Source: Cryptomeria japonica (Eukaryota > Streptophyta > Pinopsida > Cupressales > Cupressaceae). From it: a stretch of 64,000 nt of DNA. Below the pieces are notes generated by a model. It saw nothing but the letters and a program-made list of their open reading frames with translations. It was not told where the DNA came from and did no database searches. The stretch is from contig NC_081410.1 in NCBI RefSeq assembly GCF_030272615.1, positions 140,280,849-140,344,848 on the forward strand, read 5' to 3'. This document shows positions 45,067 to 57,279 of this stretch, piece after piece; position 1 is the first letter of the stretch; each line of letters starts with the position of its first letter. A program made the translations under genes and the position numbers.

Positions 45067-46645
45067 GTTCGAGCCCCTTGAAATTTCTAATAATAGATTT
45101 AACTAGAGACTATTTACTATTATTATCAACAAATTTCATCTCAAGTGGAGCATCAAGAGCATCATCTTCCATGGGGGTCAAGGTAGAGTATGATATATCT
45201 TTCCCTAGCACTCTAATTTTCTCTAGTGCTAATTGTTGCGTGTTCTTTTTCTTAGACCTCTTGTTTTTCTAAGACACCACCTGGAAGCCATTGTGATTCA
45301 TCTCCTCAAGTTCTGAGATAGCTTCCAAGACTGCAGAATGAGGGGGAGGGTCGACATTAAATGCCCCAAATATAGCAAAATTATCAAGCACGGGGAGTTC
45401 TTTTGGAATAACCTTAGGGAAGTCTTGTTAATTGCCTCTCTTAAAGAATCAAGTTTATTCAACAATGGGGGAGAATAAATAGGGTTAGAAGCCAATGAAG
45501 GGAGGGTTTTGTCGACCTTGCAAGACTTTGATTCTTGGTTGGATGGGTTTTTTGAGACTCCTTTCTTGGTGTTGAGAATAGGGAAATTCCTCCTAATGTA
45601 CCCTTCTCTCCTACATAGGAAGCACACATTAATACTGTCAAGGGTTTCAATTAAATGAGAAATAGATTCTTCCCCAATTTTAATTTTAATGAATTTTGGA
45701 ATGTCTCTAATAGGATTGATGGAGACTAAAACTCTAGCATCTAGGTAGGGAACCAGATTCAAGGAGTGGTCCATTCTAATAACTCAACCGACAAGTTAAA
45801 AAAATTGTGGAATAAAACTCCACAAAATGGGTGGCGAATTCTTAACTTGAATCCACCATGGCCATGATAGAGCCAAAATTTTCTCAATAACTGCATCAAA
45901 GGACCATTTAAGAGCCCTAAAGGTGGATTTCCCAATAGCTCAGAACTGTTTCTTGACCACTTTTGTCTAAGATTTATTATCTTTAAAGAATATAATAAAA
46001 GTCCCTTTTTGAATCATTCGATAGAAAGAAAAATTAAACCCTAGTTTTTTAATCCAAACATTTTTAAACCTAGCATCCATGAATTTTCTAGTAGGGCATC
46101 TATCTACATCCACTACCACATAGAAAATAGCAATATCTTGTAATCTGGATTTTTCCATATCAATGGCCTTAGACATCGAATCATTAGGCAAAATAGATGT
46201 TGTTGGCAAAGGAAAGGAAGGGCACTTACCTCTTCTTCCTCCTCTGCCATTGCTCACAGACTCTAACACACTTACTAGAATGAACTTGGCTTCTTCTGGA
46301 ACCTGGAAGGTTGAGCCTATGATGACATATTTGAAGGATTTGACAATAAAAACCTCAGCCTTGACCTGCAAAGTGTCCAACCGGGTTGAGTTAATGTCTG
46401 GCCCAATCAAAGTGTCTCCCATAGATGGGCATATACGACCACATGCTTGGCCTACCCAACACAAAAAAGAAACAAGAGGGGCAATAAATGCAAAAACAAG
46501 GAAATTCAAGGCAGGGTGAAGGCTCTTACCAGGGTGGAGGCCTTACCACGTCCTCCACTCACAGGGGTTAACCTCAAAGCCGAACCCTCACACGTTATCC
46601 ATGTTAGATGCAGAGCGTTCGGTTGCAAAGCCTCCTAGAACCCTA
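45067..46645 (-). pseudogene. LINE ORF1, DUF4283-like domain and zinc knuckle, with 5' end
   Basis: The upstream piece (45967-46509) ends GFNFSFYRMIQKGTFIIFFK, the beginning of a DUF4283-type RNA-binding domain. After frameshifts the reading continues to MDHSLNLVPYLDARVLVSIN and IKIGEESISHLIETLDSINV, then CFLCRREGYIRRNFP (45298-45774), a CCHC knuckle with H changed to Y and the last C to N. This DUF4283 plus knuckle arrangement is typical of plant L1 ORF1. The LINE 5' end is probably near 46645, where GC-richer sequence gives way to AT-rich DNA. Confidence 0.75.
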
Positions 46646-47388
46646 TAAAAGTGGTAGTTTCCCTTTTTAGTATGAACTTATATGTATGTATATATATATA
46701 TAACTAAATTTGTAGTTATCTTTACTCATTCAATTAATTTGATCAAAACTTTAGCTACTTAGTGATATATTGATTTTGTAATTTAATAAATACTACTAAT
46801 CTTTGGAGATTAAATTAATTCTAAAATTTGAGAAATAGCTACTAACTAGTTTTGCACTATGATCTCATTAATAGATTTAACTATTTTGGTTGGCCTATTG
46901 ACATAAGGCATTGTTTATGAAAAGATAATTATCTTTTGAAAATAATTTAATTACTATTTGAATAAGAGCTAATTAGAATCAATGCTCAATTGGATTGATC
47001 TAATAATTTTACTAATTTATTTGCCTTGTCAATAAATGTTGAATTCTTTTGAGATTGAAATTAAAATGATAAATATGATAACTTTTGGATTTGATTGTGT
47101 TTCTTTTTTTGTCATCAACATTTCGGATTACAGAGTGTGATCTGAAACATTGATGACAAAAAAAGCAACACAATCAAATCCTGAAGTTATCATATTCATT
47201 AGCATGGATTGTGGAAATTTAATAATATTAATTAAAATGATAACTATTTATGTATAATTTTACATAATAATAGATTAAACCAATTCAAATCTTCTAAACG
47301 CCTTTAACCAATACTAGCTAAACTTAAAAATTATTGCTTTTCTTATCAAATATTTTTATTCGTGCACTGCTAAACTTTTAAAAAGAAT
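46646..47388. other. AT-rich stretch without genes
   Basis: No ORF of note and no recognisable element apart from the hairpin at 47072-47196. Probably old intergenic DNA between two LINE copies. Confidence 0.6.
47072..47196. repeat. Long hairpin (57-bp arms, 11-nt loop)
   Basis: Left arm 47072-47128, loop 47129-47139, right arm 47140-47196. The arms pair at 51 of 57 positions by my count. The 12-mer ATTAAAATGATA directly precedes the left arm (47060-47071) and recurs at 47231-47242, which could be a target duplication of a small foldback/MITE insertion of ~159 bp. A small-RNA hairpin is another possibility. Confidence 0.8.
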
Positions 47389-49939
47389 CTTGATTTTCTT
47401 TTCTTTTTCTTTTTTTTCAAAATGAAAAAGAGGGGTAAAAATTTATTGAATTAGAAAAAAAAATAAAGTAGAAGGCCATCCAGTCTTGCAAAGAGAGAAA
47501 AGAAAGAAAAATCAACAAGAAGGTGACCCGAATTGGGCCATCACTAACCCCTCATGTCCTCCATACAAATATTTTCAAAGGATTGAGTGCATTCTGGGGG
47601 CAATTGTCCCAACTCTCCAATGTTCATACCATCCATCCGCTTCGACACCCATTTAGTAAAACAATTAGTTAGCTTATTCCACTCATGAGGAATGCAGAAA
47701 AAGGATATTGACTCCAAAGAGTTCCTCAGAATAATAATCTATCTACCCACCACAACTAGGTGCTAATAAACATCATCCATCCTTTGCTTAATCAATATAT
47801 CCATCACTATCTAAGAATTAGATTCACAAATAATCTTTCTCCATCCAAGAGCATGTCCTCTTTCTAGCACATAGAGAACAATGACATCTTCTATAAAAGT
47901 ATTAGTTTGCTACCTCTTATTCATAGAAAAGAGGAAAATCATATTTCCCAAGTTGTCCCTGCATGCCTAGGGTTTCCTATAGAAAAATTATTAGTATTAA
48001 TATTAGGGACTCCTTGAGGCAGAGGAGAACGCTTACCATCCATCTAAACCTTCCTTTTTCCATGCTGACACATTGCATGTGAGCTCCTCCTAAAAGAGGA
48101 TCTTTAATATGATCTCTAGGGATATGTAAATATTGAATAATATGCTCATAACTAGGATCCACATTAACATAAAGATCACACTTTGCCATCAATGTTTCCT
48201 GAATCATGCTATCAATTCTTAGCCACACTTGTTGCACCGACATCTTTTTCTCTTGTAAGATCCTATGATTTCTTTCTAAGCATAATTTACAAATAAAACT
48301 AGGTCCAATATCCCAATTAACATGGAGGAACGAGGTCTTAGTCGGGGTTCTACCAAGACTATTCTAGAACTCAACTAAATATTTGGTGTGAAACATAAGT
48401 ATTCTTCTAGGCTAACCACCAAAAATGCCAAATTTCCTTAGTGAAAGAATACTGGAAAAAAAGATGAGTAATACTCTCCTCATCGTTGCTACACAAAACA
48501 CAAACAAAAGGCCCTTGGAATCCTTTTTCCTAAAGATTATCACAAGTGAGTCATTTGTTTTGAACAACTACCCATAAAAAGAAATTACACTTAAACCAAG
48601 CCAATCTATTCCACACTTGATTACACCAAGGAACATTCCCTTACCATAGGCAACCTATCAAATTCCATGTAACCTTTAAGCCACTAAAAAACTTCCTTTT
48701 GGGTTGGCTCCCCAAGAAAGAACATTTGTTCCTTTCAGACAGTTGCATATTATTCCCACCAAAATCATAGAAAGATCCTCTCCTTCCTTCAATGAACTTC
48801 CAAGAGGCCACTCATGAGGCTCTTTCCATCTAGCCACTTACCCTTGTCCAAAGTTTGATAAATTTTTAAAATACTCCATTTTACTCCAACCCACTTCAAG
48901 AAAGATATTGCATAGGGACAACAATTATGGAAACTAGGAGAGGATGGGAGGGAATCCATCCCAAGGGTCATGTCAGAACAATGCTTGAGCACCCTTATTA
49001 AAAATTCACAAAATCCCTTATTTAACCAATTGTGCTCCCCTCTTGAGAGTATTCCAAATAATGAAATCATTACTTGCCAAATTGTATCGAGGGATATATT
49101 TGCTATCCACTCCTCACAAATACTTTAAATTAAGGATTTTGGTCCAATCTTGATCCTAGTTGATGCACTATCTCCAAATAAGCTTAGCTATCTGAACACA
49201 ACCATTCATGCCTTCTTGACACAACTCAAGATAACCATCTTGCAAACAAAATCCCACTTAACCAAACTCCACTTTGAAGAGAGAAAATTATCTGCCCATA
49301 AAAATTGCCTAGAGAGGGCATCCAATTTCTTAATAAAACTTGACAAAACAATCTACACAAAACATCTATAGATTGGAAGAGATTAAAGCATAAACTTCAA
49401 GAGCATAACTTTCCTAGTAGTTTAGAGCCATCTATTAGTCCAATAACTAACCTTCTTATGTAACTTATCCAGGATATCATTCCAAAACCTACTAAGTAAA
49501 CAAAGAGTTGAGAGAGTAACTCCTAGATAAACAAAAGGAAGAGTCTCAACTTGAAATATCAAGATACTAGAAATCCTAGGTTGAATGAGTAAAGGGGTAT
49601 TAAATTAAGATTAAATATTTATGTTCATTAATATTTTGTCCTGAAGCTACCAAATAAATATCCAAGACTTTTTTAAAATTATCCACCTCATTAATTTTGG
49701 CAACACCCATCAAAGTAGTATCATCCACAAATTGAAGGTGAGAATAAAGAGGAAGACCATAACCCTAACTCCAAACCTAAATCAATTCTCACTGAACACG
49801 AGACTTGATAAATATTCCCAACCCTTTTTCCACTAAAATGAACAAGGGGAGAGAGGATCACCATTTTGAAGGCCTCTAGAAGCACTAAATAACTTTGTGG
49901 GATCACTATTGATAAGAATGATGAAATAAGGGGTAGTGA
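47389..49939 (-). pseudogene. Second LINE copy: RT, zf-RVT domain and A-rich tail
   Basis: The upstream end (about 49700-49939) carries LINE RT motifs: LFSASRGLQNGDPLSP and then QFVDDTTLMG, the catalytic F-x-D-D. Near 48240-48640 is the reverse-transcriptase zinc-binding domain with FKCNFFLWVVVQNKWLTCDN, GFQGPFVCVLCSNDEESITH and LFFQYSFTKEIWHFW. The last open piece (47977-48243) follows. The 3' end has AATAAA-like signals and an A-rich tail on the minus strand (T-rich 47389-47420). Multiple frameshifts and stops. It is cut at its 5' side by copia E at 49940, so ORF1 and the endonuclease are missing. Confidence 0.85.
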
Positions 49940-51289
49940 TGTGTTGGATATTAGAGTTGTTGGAATGTGTTGCTGTCATTGATGTCAACATATTATTGTA
50001 TTCTTGTGCTTTGGTGTTGCAGAGAGTTGGTTTGGTTAGTATATTGCAGATATACTAATGCAGATTTAAGGATTCAGAGATTAATATCTTCATTTGACTC
50101 AACGTGAGATTTAATGTTCTAGAAGGCAATTTGATCAAGTAATGTGGTCTGGTATGATGATTGGTTTTTATGTTGGTTCTCTATGGCAAAGTTGTGATTT
50201 TTGGTTTGTATTGCTCTAGAATTGATTCATTATGTTGAGTGCATTTTGGAGAGTGTTTGGGACATTCATGTGCGTCCTCAGTTTGAGTGGTTCATGATTT
50301 GAAACTTCACAAGTGTATCTTTCAGTTTGTCAGTAAGTTATGTTGGTGTTCTTGAGCTCTAGAAGGAAGATGATGATGATTCTAGTAATCCGAGTTGTTG
50401 TGGTTGTTGCGGTGGAATTCATGTTGCTCATTGGTGTTTCTAGACCATGTGTTATGTGTGTTGCTCGTCCGCATTGACCATTGTGCGTGTTATTGAGGAT
50501 TTTATTGGTTTGGTGGTATTATTCATGTTATATGACTTTTTGGCTGACCTAATGGTTCTTGCATGTTGCAGATGATCTTGGCGAGATATTTGGTGGTGTT
50601 GCATGCTCAAGGTTTTGATTTGGGTCCATGTTATGTCCTTGTCTACATTGTATTGGTCTGTATATTGATTTATGTATTATGTGATTTAATTTTGCAATTA
50701 GGTCTTATGAGTTGATCTGACCTTGAAATTAAGGTTGATGATTTGTATAAATAAGAGTAATAATCGTGTAAGATGTGTGTCTGCATTCTTTAAGAGTGTT
50801 GTATGTGCGAACAAGTGAATTGATCTTTCAGAAGTGTGAAGAAGGGAAGATAAGTGTTGCAGAGCAGAAAATGTGCTTAACCGGAACTATGATCAAGCAT
50901 TCAAAGATGCTATTCTTTCAGTTTATGTAAACCAAAATGGTGTCCCATATTTGTAAGGTAGTAAGCCTTCCTAGGGTTGTATCCCTTTGTTGTTTCTTGA
51001 GCAGTGAGATCTAGGAAGTGTTCCTAAATGCATGTGCATTCCCCATTGTATTATTTACACATACTACTGTAGAGTATCATCTCATTGTGGGTAGTTTCCC
51101 ACCATGGTTTTTCCCTTAACTGGGTTTTTTGCATCAAAAATATCTGTGTTATGTGTGTTGTTGATGTGGTATTTATCTTTGTTATTGTTGTTCTTAATCA
51201 GATCTTAAGTTGAGGTTAATTTGTTTAAGTTTGGTGAAAATGAATTCACCCCCCCCCCTCTTAATTTTTGTGTATTGTTGTTGCCAACA
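49940..51289 (+). repeat. 5' LTR of copia E (1350 bp)
   Basis: TGTGTTGGATATTAGAG to TTGCCAACA. Its reverse complement matches the E' LTR (53692-55027) along its length, so E and E' are one family. A TATAAATA box is at 50746-50753. The common block TTTTTCCC before a GGGTTTTTTGCAT stretch and the CACCCCCCCCCCTCTTAAT tract are near the end. Confidence 0.92.
50746..50753 (+). promoter_or_regulatory. TATA-like box in copia E LTR
   Basis: TATAAATA about 540 bp before the LTR end, the expected place for the LTR promoter. Inferred from sequence and position only. Confidence 0.45.
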
Positions 51290-51291
51290 AT

Positions 51292-51303
51292 TGGTATAAG
51301 AGT
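51292..51303 (+). other. Primer binding site of copia E
   Basis: TGGTATAAGAGT, two bases after the LTR end and close to the methionine-tRNA complement. Confidence 0.85.
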
Positions 51304-51345
51304 TAGATCCTCTAGAAGAAGCTTGACCACTTGAGAAGATTCGAG

Positions 51346-51642
51346 ATGGAAACTATTGTTTTCAAGAAGGAGAGTCCAAGATTTGATGGAACTAATTACA
51401 CTATATTGAAGAACCAGATGGAGTGCCACTTGAAATGTCTTGGAGAAGATTATTGGAAGATCACAAAGAATGTCTACAACGTTCCTTAGAATGGTCCTAT
51501 TACTGCAAATGAGATCAAGGATGTTGAACATGATATAAGAGATAGAAACCCTATATAAAGGAGACAAACATGTGAAAGTTGCTAAATTGCAGAGATTGAA
51601 AGGAAAGTATGAGTTGCTAAGAATGGGAGAAGATGAGAATAT
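51346..51642 (+). pseudogene. Copia E gag, N-terminal part
   Basis: Opens METIVFKKESPRFDGTNYTI, then LGEDYWKITKNVYNVP and a TAG. Compared with E' gag, about 30 codons are missing near 51540, which also shifts the frame. It resumes ETLYKGDKHVKVAKLQ and LLRMGEDENI, then breaks at the E' insertion. Confidence 0.9.
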
Positions 51643-52320
51643 CTATGTTCTTCCTTTCAATGAATCCATTTTGCTGAGGGGTTCGCGGAGTAGATAAATG
51701 TCTCCTAATTCCATGCTTTTCACAAAAGGAATTAAACTCATCGGAAGTGAATTCTCCTCCTCTATCAGATCTTAGACACTTCAACTTCAATCATGTCTTT
51801 GTCTCCACTCTAGCTTTGAATATTTGAAATTTTTCCAATGCTTCATATTTCTCCCTTACAAAGTTGACCCACATCCTTTTAGAATAGTCATCAATCAGTA
51901 ACATAAAGTATCTGTCACCCTGCAAGCTTTTCACCCTAGAAGGACCACATAAATCAGTATGCACAAGATCTAATAACCCATTAGATGTATACAATTTACT
52001 CTTGAATGAAATTCTTGTTTGCTTTCCCAATTGACATTCTTAACACACTAGATTAGTAGGCTTCACTATCTTAGGCAGATCTCTAGTAGCTTGGGTAGAA
52101 CTTATCTTAATCATTCAGTCAAATTCAACATGACACATCCTTCTATGCCACAACCAACTCTCATCAATCTGAGCAATCAAACAACTTTTCTCACCAGCAT
52201 TTAGATGAAAGATATTACCTTTAGTTTTAGTTCTTGATGCAATTTCTATACTGGAGCTATTCAAGATCTTACACTTCCCATTCTTGAATTGTAAATCACA
52301 TCCCTTATCAACTATCTATC
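51643..52320 (-). pseudogene. Copia E' integrase (N-terminal part)
   Basis: GKQTRISFKSKLYTSNGLL, LVHTDLCGPSRVKSLQGDRY, LLIDDYSKRMWVNFVREKYE and then CLRSDRGGEF-like and RTPQQNGFIERKN-type motifs at the truncated edge. The catalytic D, D and E region is just included; the C-terminal domain is absent. Confidence 0.88.
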
Positions 52321-52560
52321 TAAAACTCAAAAGATTATGCTTCAAATCTTCAACATATAAAACATGATTAGTATTATGCTTACCGTCAAGAGAAATAGAA
52401 CCTCTACCATGGATTACACAAGCTTTGTTGTCTCCAAATATTACTACACTGCCATCATACTTTTCCATATTCACAAGTTTACCTTTATCGATTGTCATGT
52501 GATGTAAACAACTATTGTCAATCACCCATTAATATTTCTCTTCGATCTTAGCAGCCAAGG
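52321..52560 (-). pseudogene. Copia E' protease and pre-integrase
   Basis: MIDNSCLHHMTIDKGKLVNM, where the usual D-S-G has become D-N-S, then FGDNKACVIHGRGSISLDGK and VEDLKHNLLSF. It lies in a different frame from gag, so a frameshift sits between about 52525 and 52600. Confidence 0.85.
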
Positions 52561-53640
52561 ATTTCTCTTCAACAATGTAGCTTGTAGAATCAACAAGTGC
52601 TAGATCATCTTCCTCCATAATACCATATCAATGAACACAAATTCATCTTCTAAATTCCCTTTCTCAAACTCATCGTCTATCACACCTTCATCAACAACAT
52701 AATAACACTTTTTCTGATATCTATACTTGCGATTAGGCTTGTAAGGATTATCATACTTTGACACTCTTTGTACTCTTTTAGGACACCTAGAAGCAAAATG
52801 ACCTATCTTATTGCATGAAAAACATTTCAAAGGTAACTTACCTTATAACTTACTGGCTCCCTTAGGCAATCTTCTAGCAATAAGTGCTTCAAGTTCTTCT
52901 AATTCTTTTTCCTTGTTCTTCCATTTTTCTCATTTCCATTTCATATCTGGAAACCCAGTTGAACTCTCTCCCAAATCATACTTCTGCTTCCCAAATATAG
53001 TATCTTTAAATGCAGTCTTGGCTTTTCCATGTGATTCACCTAGTTCGCTCAATTCAAAAGTAACAAGCTTACCAACCAGCATGTCTCTTGTCACAGTTGT
53101 CACAGTCTGGATCTCATCAATATTAGCAACTTTTTATTTGTAAGGAGGCAAGGATCTTATCAGTTTAGCTACAATCTCATCTTCCTTGAGGACTCCACCA
53201 GTAAATCTGATGTTCAATACAAGATCATTCACTTTAGCCATAAAGGATGAAATATTCTCATCTTCTCTCATTCTCAACAACTCATGCTTTCCTTTCAAGC
53301 TTTGTAATTTAGCAACTTTCACATGTTTATCTCCTTCATACAAGGTTTTTAGCTTCTCCCAAATCTCATGAGTAGTCTGCAATCCCATCACATTAGTCAT
53401 CTCTGCATCAAGTAGGGAATTGAACAATGCTTCTTTAGCTCTTATATTATGTTCAACATTCTTGATCTCAGCTATAGTAACAAGACTATTCTGAGGAACA
53501 TTGTAGGCATTCTTTGTGATCTTCCAATAATATTCTCCAAGGCACTTCAAGTGACACTCCGTCCTATCCTTCCATATAGTGTAATTAGTTCCATCAAATC
53601 TCGGAATCTCCTTCTTGAAAACAATTTTTTGTCATCCTAT
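52561..53640 (-). pseudogene. Copia E' gag
   Basis: Capsid part (53134-53550) with CLGEYYWKITKNAYNVPQ, EALFNSLLDAEMTNVMGLQT, KLKTLYEGDKHVKVAKLQ and LRMREDENISSFMAKVND. The nucleocapsid (52600-52830) has one intact knuckle, CFSCNKIGHFASRC. The start is near 53630, a few tens of bases from the primer site. It preserves the ~30 codons that are deleted in E gag. Confidence 0.9.
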
Positions 53641-53677
53641 ATCTTTTCAAGCGGTCAAGATTCTTCCAGAGGATCTA

Positions 53678-53689
53678 GCTCTGATACCA
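53678..53689 (-). other. Primer binding site of copia E'
   Basis: On the minus strand TGGTATCAGAGC, a perfect methionine-tRNA complement, two bases from the LTR. Confidence 0.92.
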
Positions 53690-53691
53690 AT

Positions 53692-55027
53692 TGTTGGAAA
53701 CAACAATGTAGGAAAACTAAGAGTGGGGGGTGAATCAATTTTCACCAAGCTTAAATAAATTAACCTCAACTTAAAATATAATCAAGAATAACAATATCAA
53801 AAATATACACCACATCAATAGCACACATAACACACAATTTTTTGATGTGGAAAACCTGGTTAAGGGAAAAACTATGGTAGGAACCTACGCATAATATGAT
53901 GATACTTTGTAGTAGTATGTGTAAATATTACAATGGAGAATGCACATGTATTTAGACACACTTCCTAGAGCCCACTACTCAAAACCAACAAAGGGATACA
54001 ACCCTAGGAAGGCTCGCTACCTTACAAAGATTGGACAACAATCTAGATTACATGAACTAAATGAATAGCATCTTTGAATGCCTGATCATAGTTCTGATTA
54101 AGCACATTGTTTACATTGCAACACTTATCTACTCTTCTAAACACTCTTGAAAGATCAATTCACTTGTTCACACATACAACCCTCTCAAAGACCACATACA
54201 CAATGACATACATACATCCTACATGATTGCAACACTTATTTATACAAATCATCAACCTTACCCTCAAGGTCGGCTTAACTCATAATACGTAATTACAAAA
54301 TTATATCACATGATACATAAATCAATATATAGACCAATACAATGTCAGAAAGGAAATAGCATGGACCCAAATCAAAACCTCGAACACGCAACACCACCAA
54401 ATATATCACCAAGATCATCCACAACATTTAACAACCATCGGGTCGGCTAGAAAGTCATATAACATGAAGAATACCACCAGACCAATAAAATATTTAATAA
54501 TGTGAATCATGATCAATGTGAAACACCAAAATGCATAGAACACAATTGAATAACATCAAAAAGCAACATGAATTCCTCCACAACAAACACAACCACTCAG
54601 ATAACTAGAATCATCATTATTTCACCACTAGAGCTCAAGAACACCAACAATAAACCAAAAGATACGCTTGTGAAATTCCAAATCATGAACCACCCAAACT
54701 AAGGATACACATGAGCATCCTAAACACTCTCCAAAATCCATACAACATAAAGGATCAATTCCGGAGCAATACAAACCAGAAATCACAACTCTGCAATACA
54801 GAACCAACAAAAAAACCAACCATCACACCATATCACATAACTAGATCAAATCACCTTCTAGAACACTGAAACTCAGACTGAATCAACTAGAGATAAGTAT
54901 CTCAAAACTTATTACTTTTTATTAGCACATCTACAACCAAACCAACTCTCTGCAATACAAAAGCACAAGAAAACAGGAATATGTTGACATCAATGACAAC
55001 ACATTCCAACAACTCTAATATCACACA
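53692..55027 (-). repeat. 5' LTR of copia E' (1336 bp)
   Basis: On the element strand TGTGTGATATTAGAG to TTTCCAACA. It is the same family as 49940-51289 in reverse. Its outer end touches the AATAT target duplicate. Confidence 0.92.
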
Positions 55028-55591
55028 AATATTTCATCCTTTATGGCTAAACTGAACGATCTTGTACTGAAAATCAGATGTGCTAGTGGAATTATTTAAG
55101 AAGATAAGATTGTAGCTAAAGTATTGAGATCCTTGCCTCCTACTTACAAACACAAAGTTTCTGCTATTGATGAGATCCAAACAAGGACATCTGTGACAAG
55201 AGACATGATGGCTGGTAAGCTTGTTGCTTTTATATTAAGTGGACTTGGAGAATCACATGCATAAGCTACTATATTTGGGAAGTAGAAGTAGAAGTATGAT
55301 CTAGGAGAGAGTTAAACTAGGGTTTCTAGATATGAAAGAGAAATGAGAGAGATGGAAGAACAAGAAAGACAATTGGAAGAGCTTGAAGCACTTATTGTCA
55401 GATGATTGCCTAAGGCAGCTAGTAAGTATGAAGGGAAGTTACCTTTGAAATATTTTTCATGCAATAAGATAGGATATTTTGCTTCTAGGTGTGCGAAAAG
55501 AGCAGAAAGAGTGTCAAAGTATGATAAGACTTACAAGCCTAATCACAAGTATAGATATTAGAAGAAGTGTTAATATGTTGTTGATGAAGGT
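55028..55591 (+). pseudogene. Copia E gag, C-terminal part
   Basis: Resumes with SSFMAKLNDLVLKIR, then AKVLRSLPPTYKHKVSAIDE and MMAGKLVAFILSGLGESHA. The knuckle YFSCNKIGYFASRC has lost its first cysteine and its histidine. Many stops, mostly TAG. Confidence 0.88.
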
Positions 55592-57010
55592 GTGACAGAT
55601 GATGAGTCTACGAAAGGGAATTCAGAAGATGAATTTGTGTTCATTTCTATCAAGGAAGATGATCTAGTACCTATTGATTCTATAATCTGCATTGTTAAAG
55701 AGAAATACTTGGCTGTTAATTTTGAAGAGAAAGATGAATGGGTGATTGAAATTGGTTATTCACATCACATGATGGGTGATAAAGGTAAATTTGTGAATAT
55801 GGAAGTATCATGGTGGTGTAGTGAGATTTGGAGACAACAAAGCTTGTGTAATCATTGGTAGAGGTTCTATTTCTCTTGATGATAAGCATAATATTGATGA
55901 TGTTTTTATATGTTGAAGGTTTAAAGCATAATCTTTTGAGTGTTGGAAAAATGGTTGATAAGGGATATAATTTATAATTCAAGAATGGGAAATATAAAAT
56001 ATTGAATAGCTCTGGTATAAAAATTGCATCAAGAACTAAAACTAAAGGTAATATCTTTCATCTGAATGCTTGTGAGAAAATTTGTTTGATTGCTCAGTTT
56101 GATGAAAGTTGGTTGCGGCATAGGAGGATGTTTCATGTTAATTTTGATTGCATGGTTAAGATAAGTTAGATCCAAGTTGTTAGAGATCTTCCTAAGATAG
56201 TGTACCCTACTAATCTGGTGTGTAAATAATGTCAATTGGGAAAGCAAACAAGAATTTCATTAAAGAGAAAATAATAAACATCTAATGGCATATTAGATCT
56301 TGTGCAAACTGATTTATGTGGTCCTTCTAGGGTGAGAAGCTTGTAGGGTGATAGATCTTTTATGTTACTGATTGATGACTATTCTAAAATGATGTGGCTC
56401 ACTTTTCTAAGGGATAAATCTAAAGCACTAGAGAAATTCAAAATATTCAAAGCTAGAGTGGATATAAAGATATGATTGAAGCTGAAGTGTCTAAGATATG
56501 ACAGAGGAGGATAATTCACTTTCGATGAGTTTAATTACTTTTGTGAAGAGCATGGAATTAGGAGACAATTATCTGCTCCACGAACCCCTTAGCAGAATGG
56601 ATTCGTTGAAAGGAAGAACATAACTATTTTGGATGTTGCTAGGACTATAATGATTGAAGGAGATGTTCTGCATATCTATTGGAGAGAAGTTGTTAGCACT
56701 ACTGTGTACACATTCAACTGGGTGCATATAAAAGGTGATTTCGATAAGACCCCTTATGAGTTATGGTTTGGTCATGTTCCTACAGTTAGATATTTCAAAA
56801 TCTTTGGAAGAAAATGTTATATTAAAAGAGATGAAGATATAAGAAAATTGGATGCAAGATGTGATGAACAAAAGTCTTTGGGATATTCTACTAAGAGCAA
56901 GGCCTACCCGTGTTAAAACAAAAGACTGAGAAAAATAGTGGAGAATGCAAATGTGAAGGTTGATGAGTGTCATGAGAAAAAAATTAGAGCATGTGGATAT
57001 GAATCTGATG
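55592..57010 (+). pseudogene. Copia E protease and integrase
   Basis: The protease site reads WVIEIGYSHHMM, so the catalytic D-S-G is lost. The integrase follows with LCGPSRVRSL and a stop, LLIDDYSKMMWLTFLRDKSK, RRQLSAPRTP and a stop, then QNGFVERKNITILDVARTIM and YELWFGHVPTVRYFKIFGRK (to 56916). At least ten in-frame stops. Confidence 0.9.
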
Positions 57011-57279
57011 ATCAGAATGTTAGTTCAAAGCAAGTGCATACTCAGAGAATAAAATAGAGTGATCCAGAAAAGTCAGTAAATCCAGATGTTGTTGGTAGTG
57101 AAGAAGTTCAAGAAACTGAAAATCAGAACAATCAAAGGACCCCCACGTATGTAAGATTAAATCATTTAGAGAAACAGATTGGTGATAAAAATAAAGGTGT
57201 GATGACTAGGAGAAGAATTTTTGCTGAAGAGACATGTCTAATTTCTAGGATTAAGCCTGTAGATGTTGCTGAAGCTTGT

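Larger units (their letters stand above)
51643..55027 (-). mobile_element. Copia E', 3'-truncated, inserted in gag of E
   Basis: Minus-strand copia with a full 5' LTR (53692-55027), primer site, gag, protease and the first part of integrase, stopping abruptly at GFIERKN (51643). No RT, RNase H or 3' LTR. Despite this, AATAT at 51638-51642 is repeated exactly at 55028-55032, and removing E' plus one copy restores E gag in frame (DEN-ISSF). So the truncated form itself appears to have been inserted. Confidence 0.9.

Noticed and set aside
44441-45081. Plus-strand ORFs of 127-142 codons
   Set aside because: They lie antisense to the LINE ORF1 tail, which has the better motif and context support.
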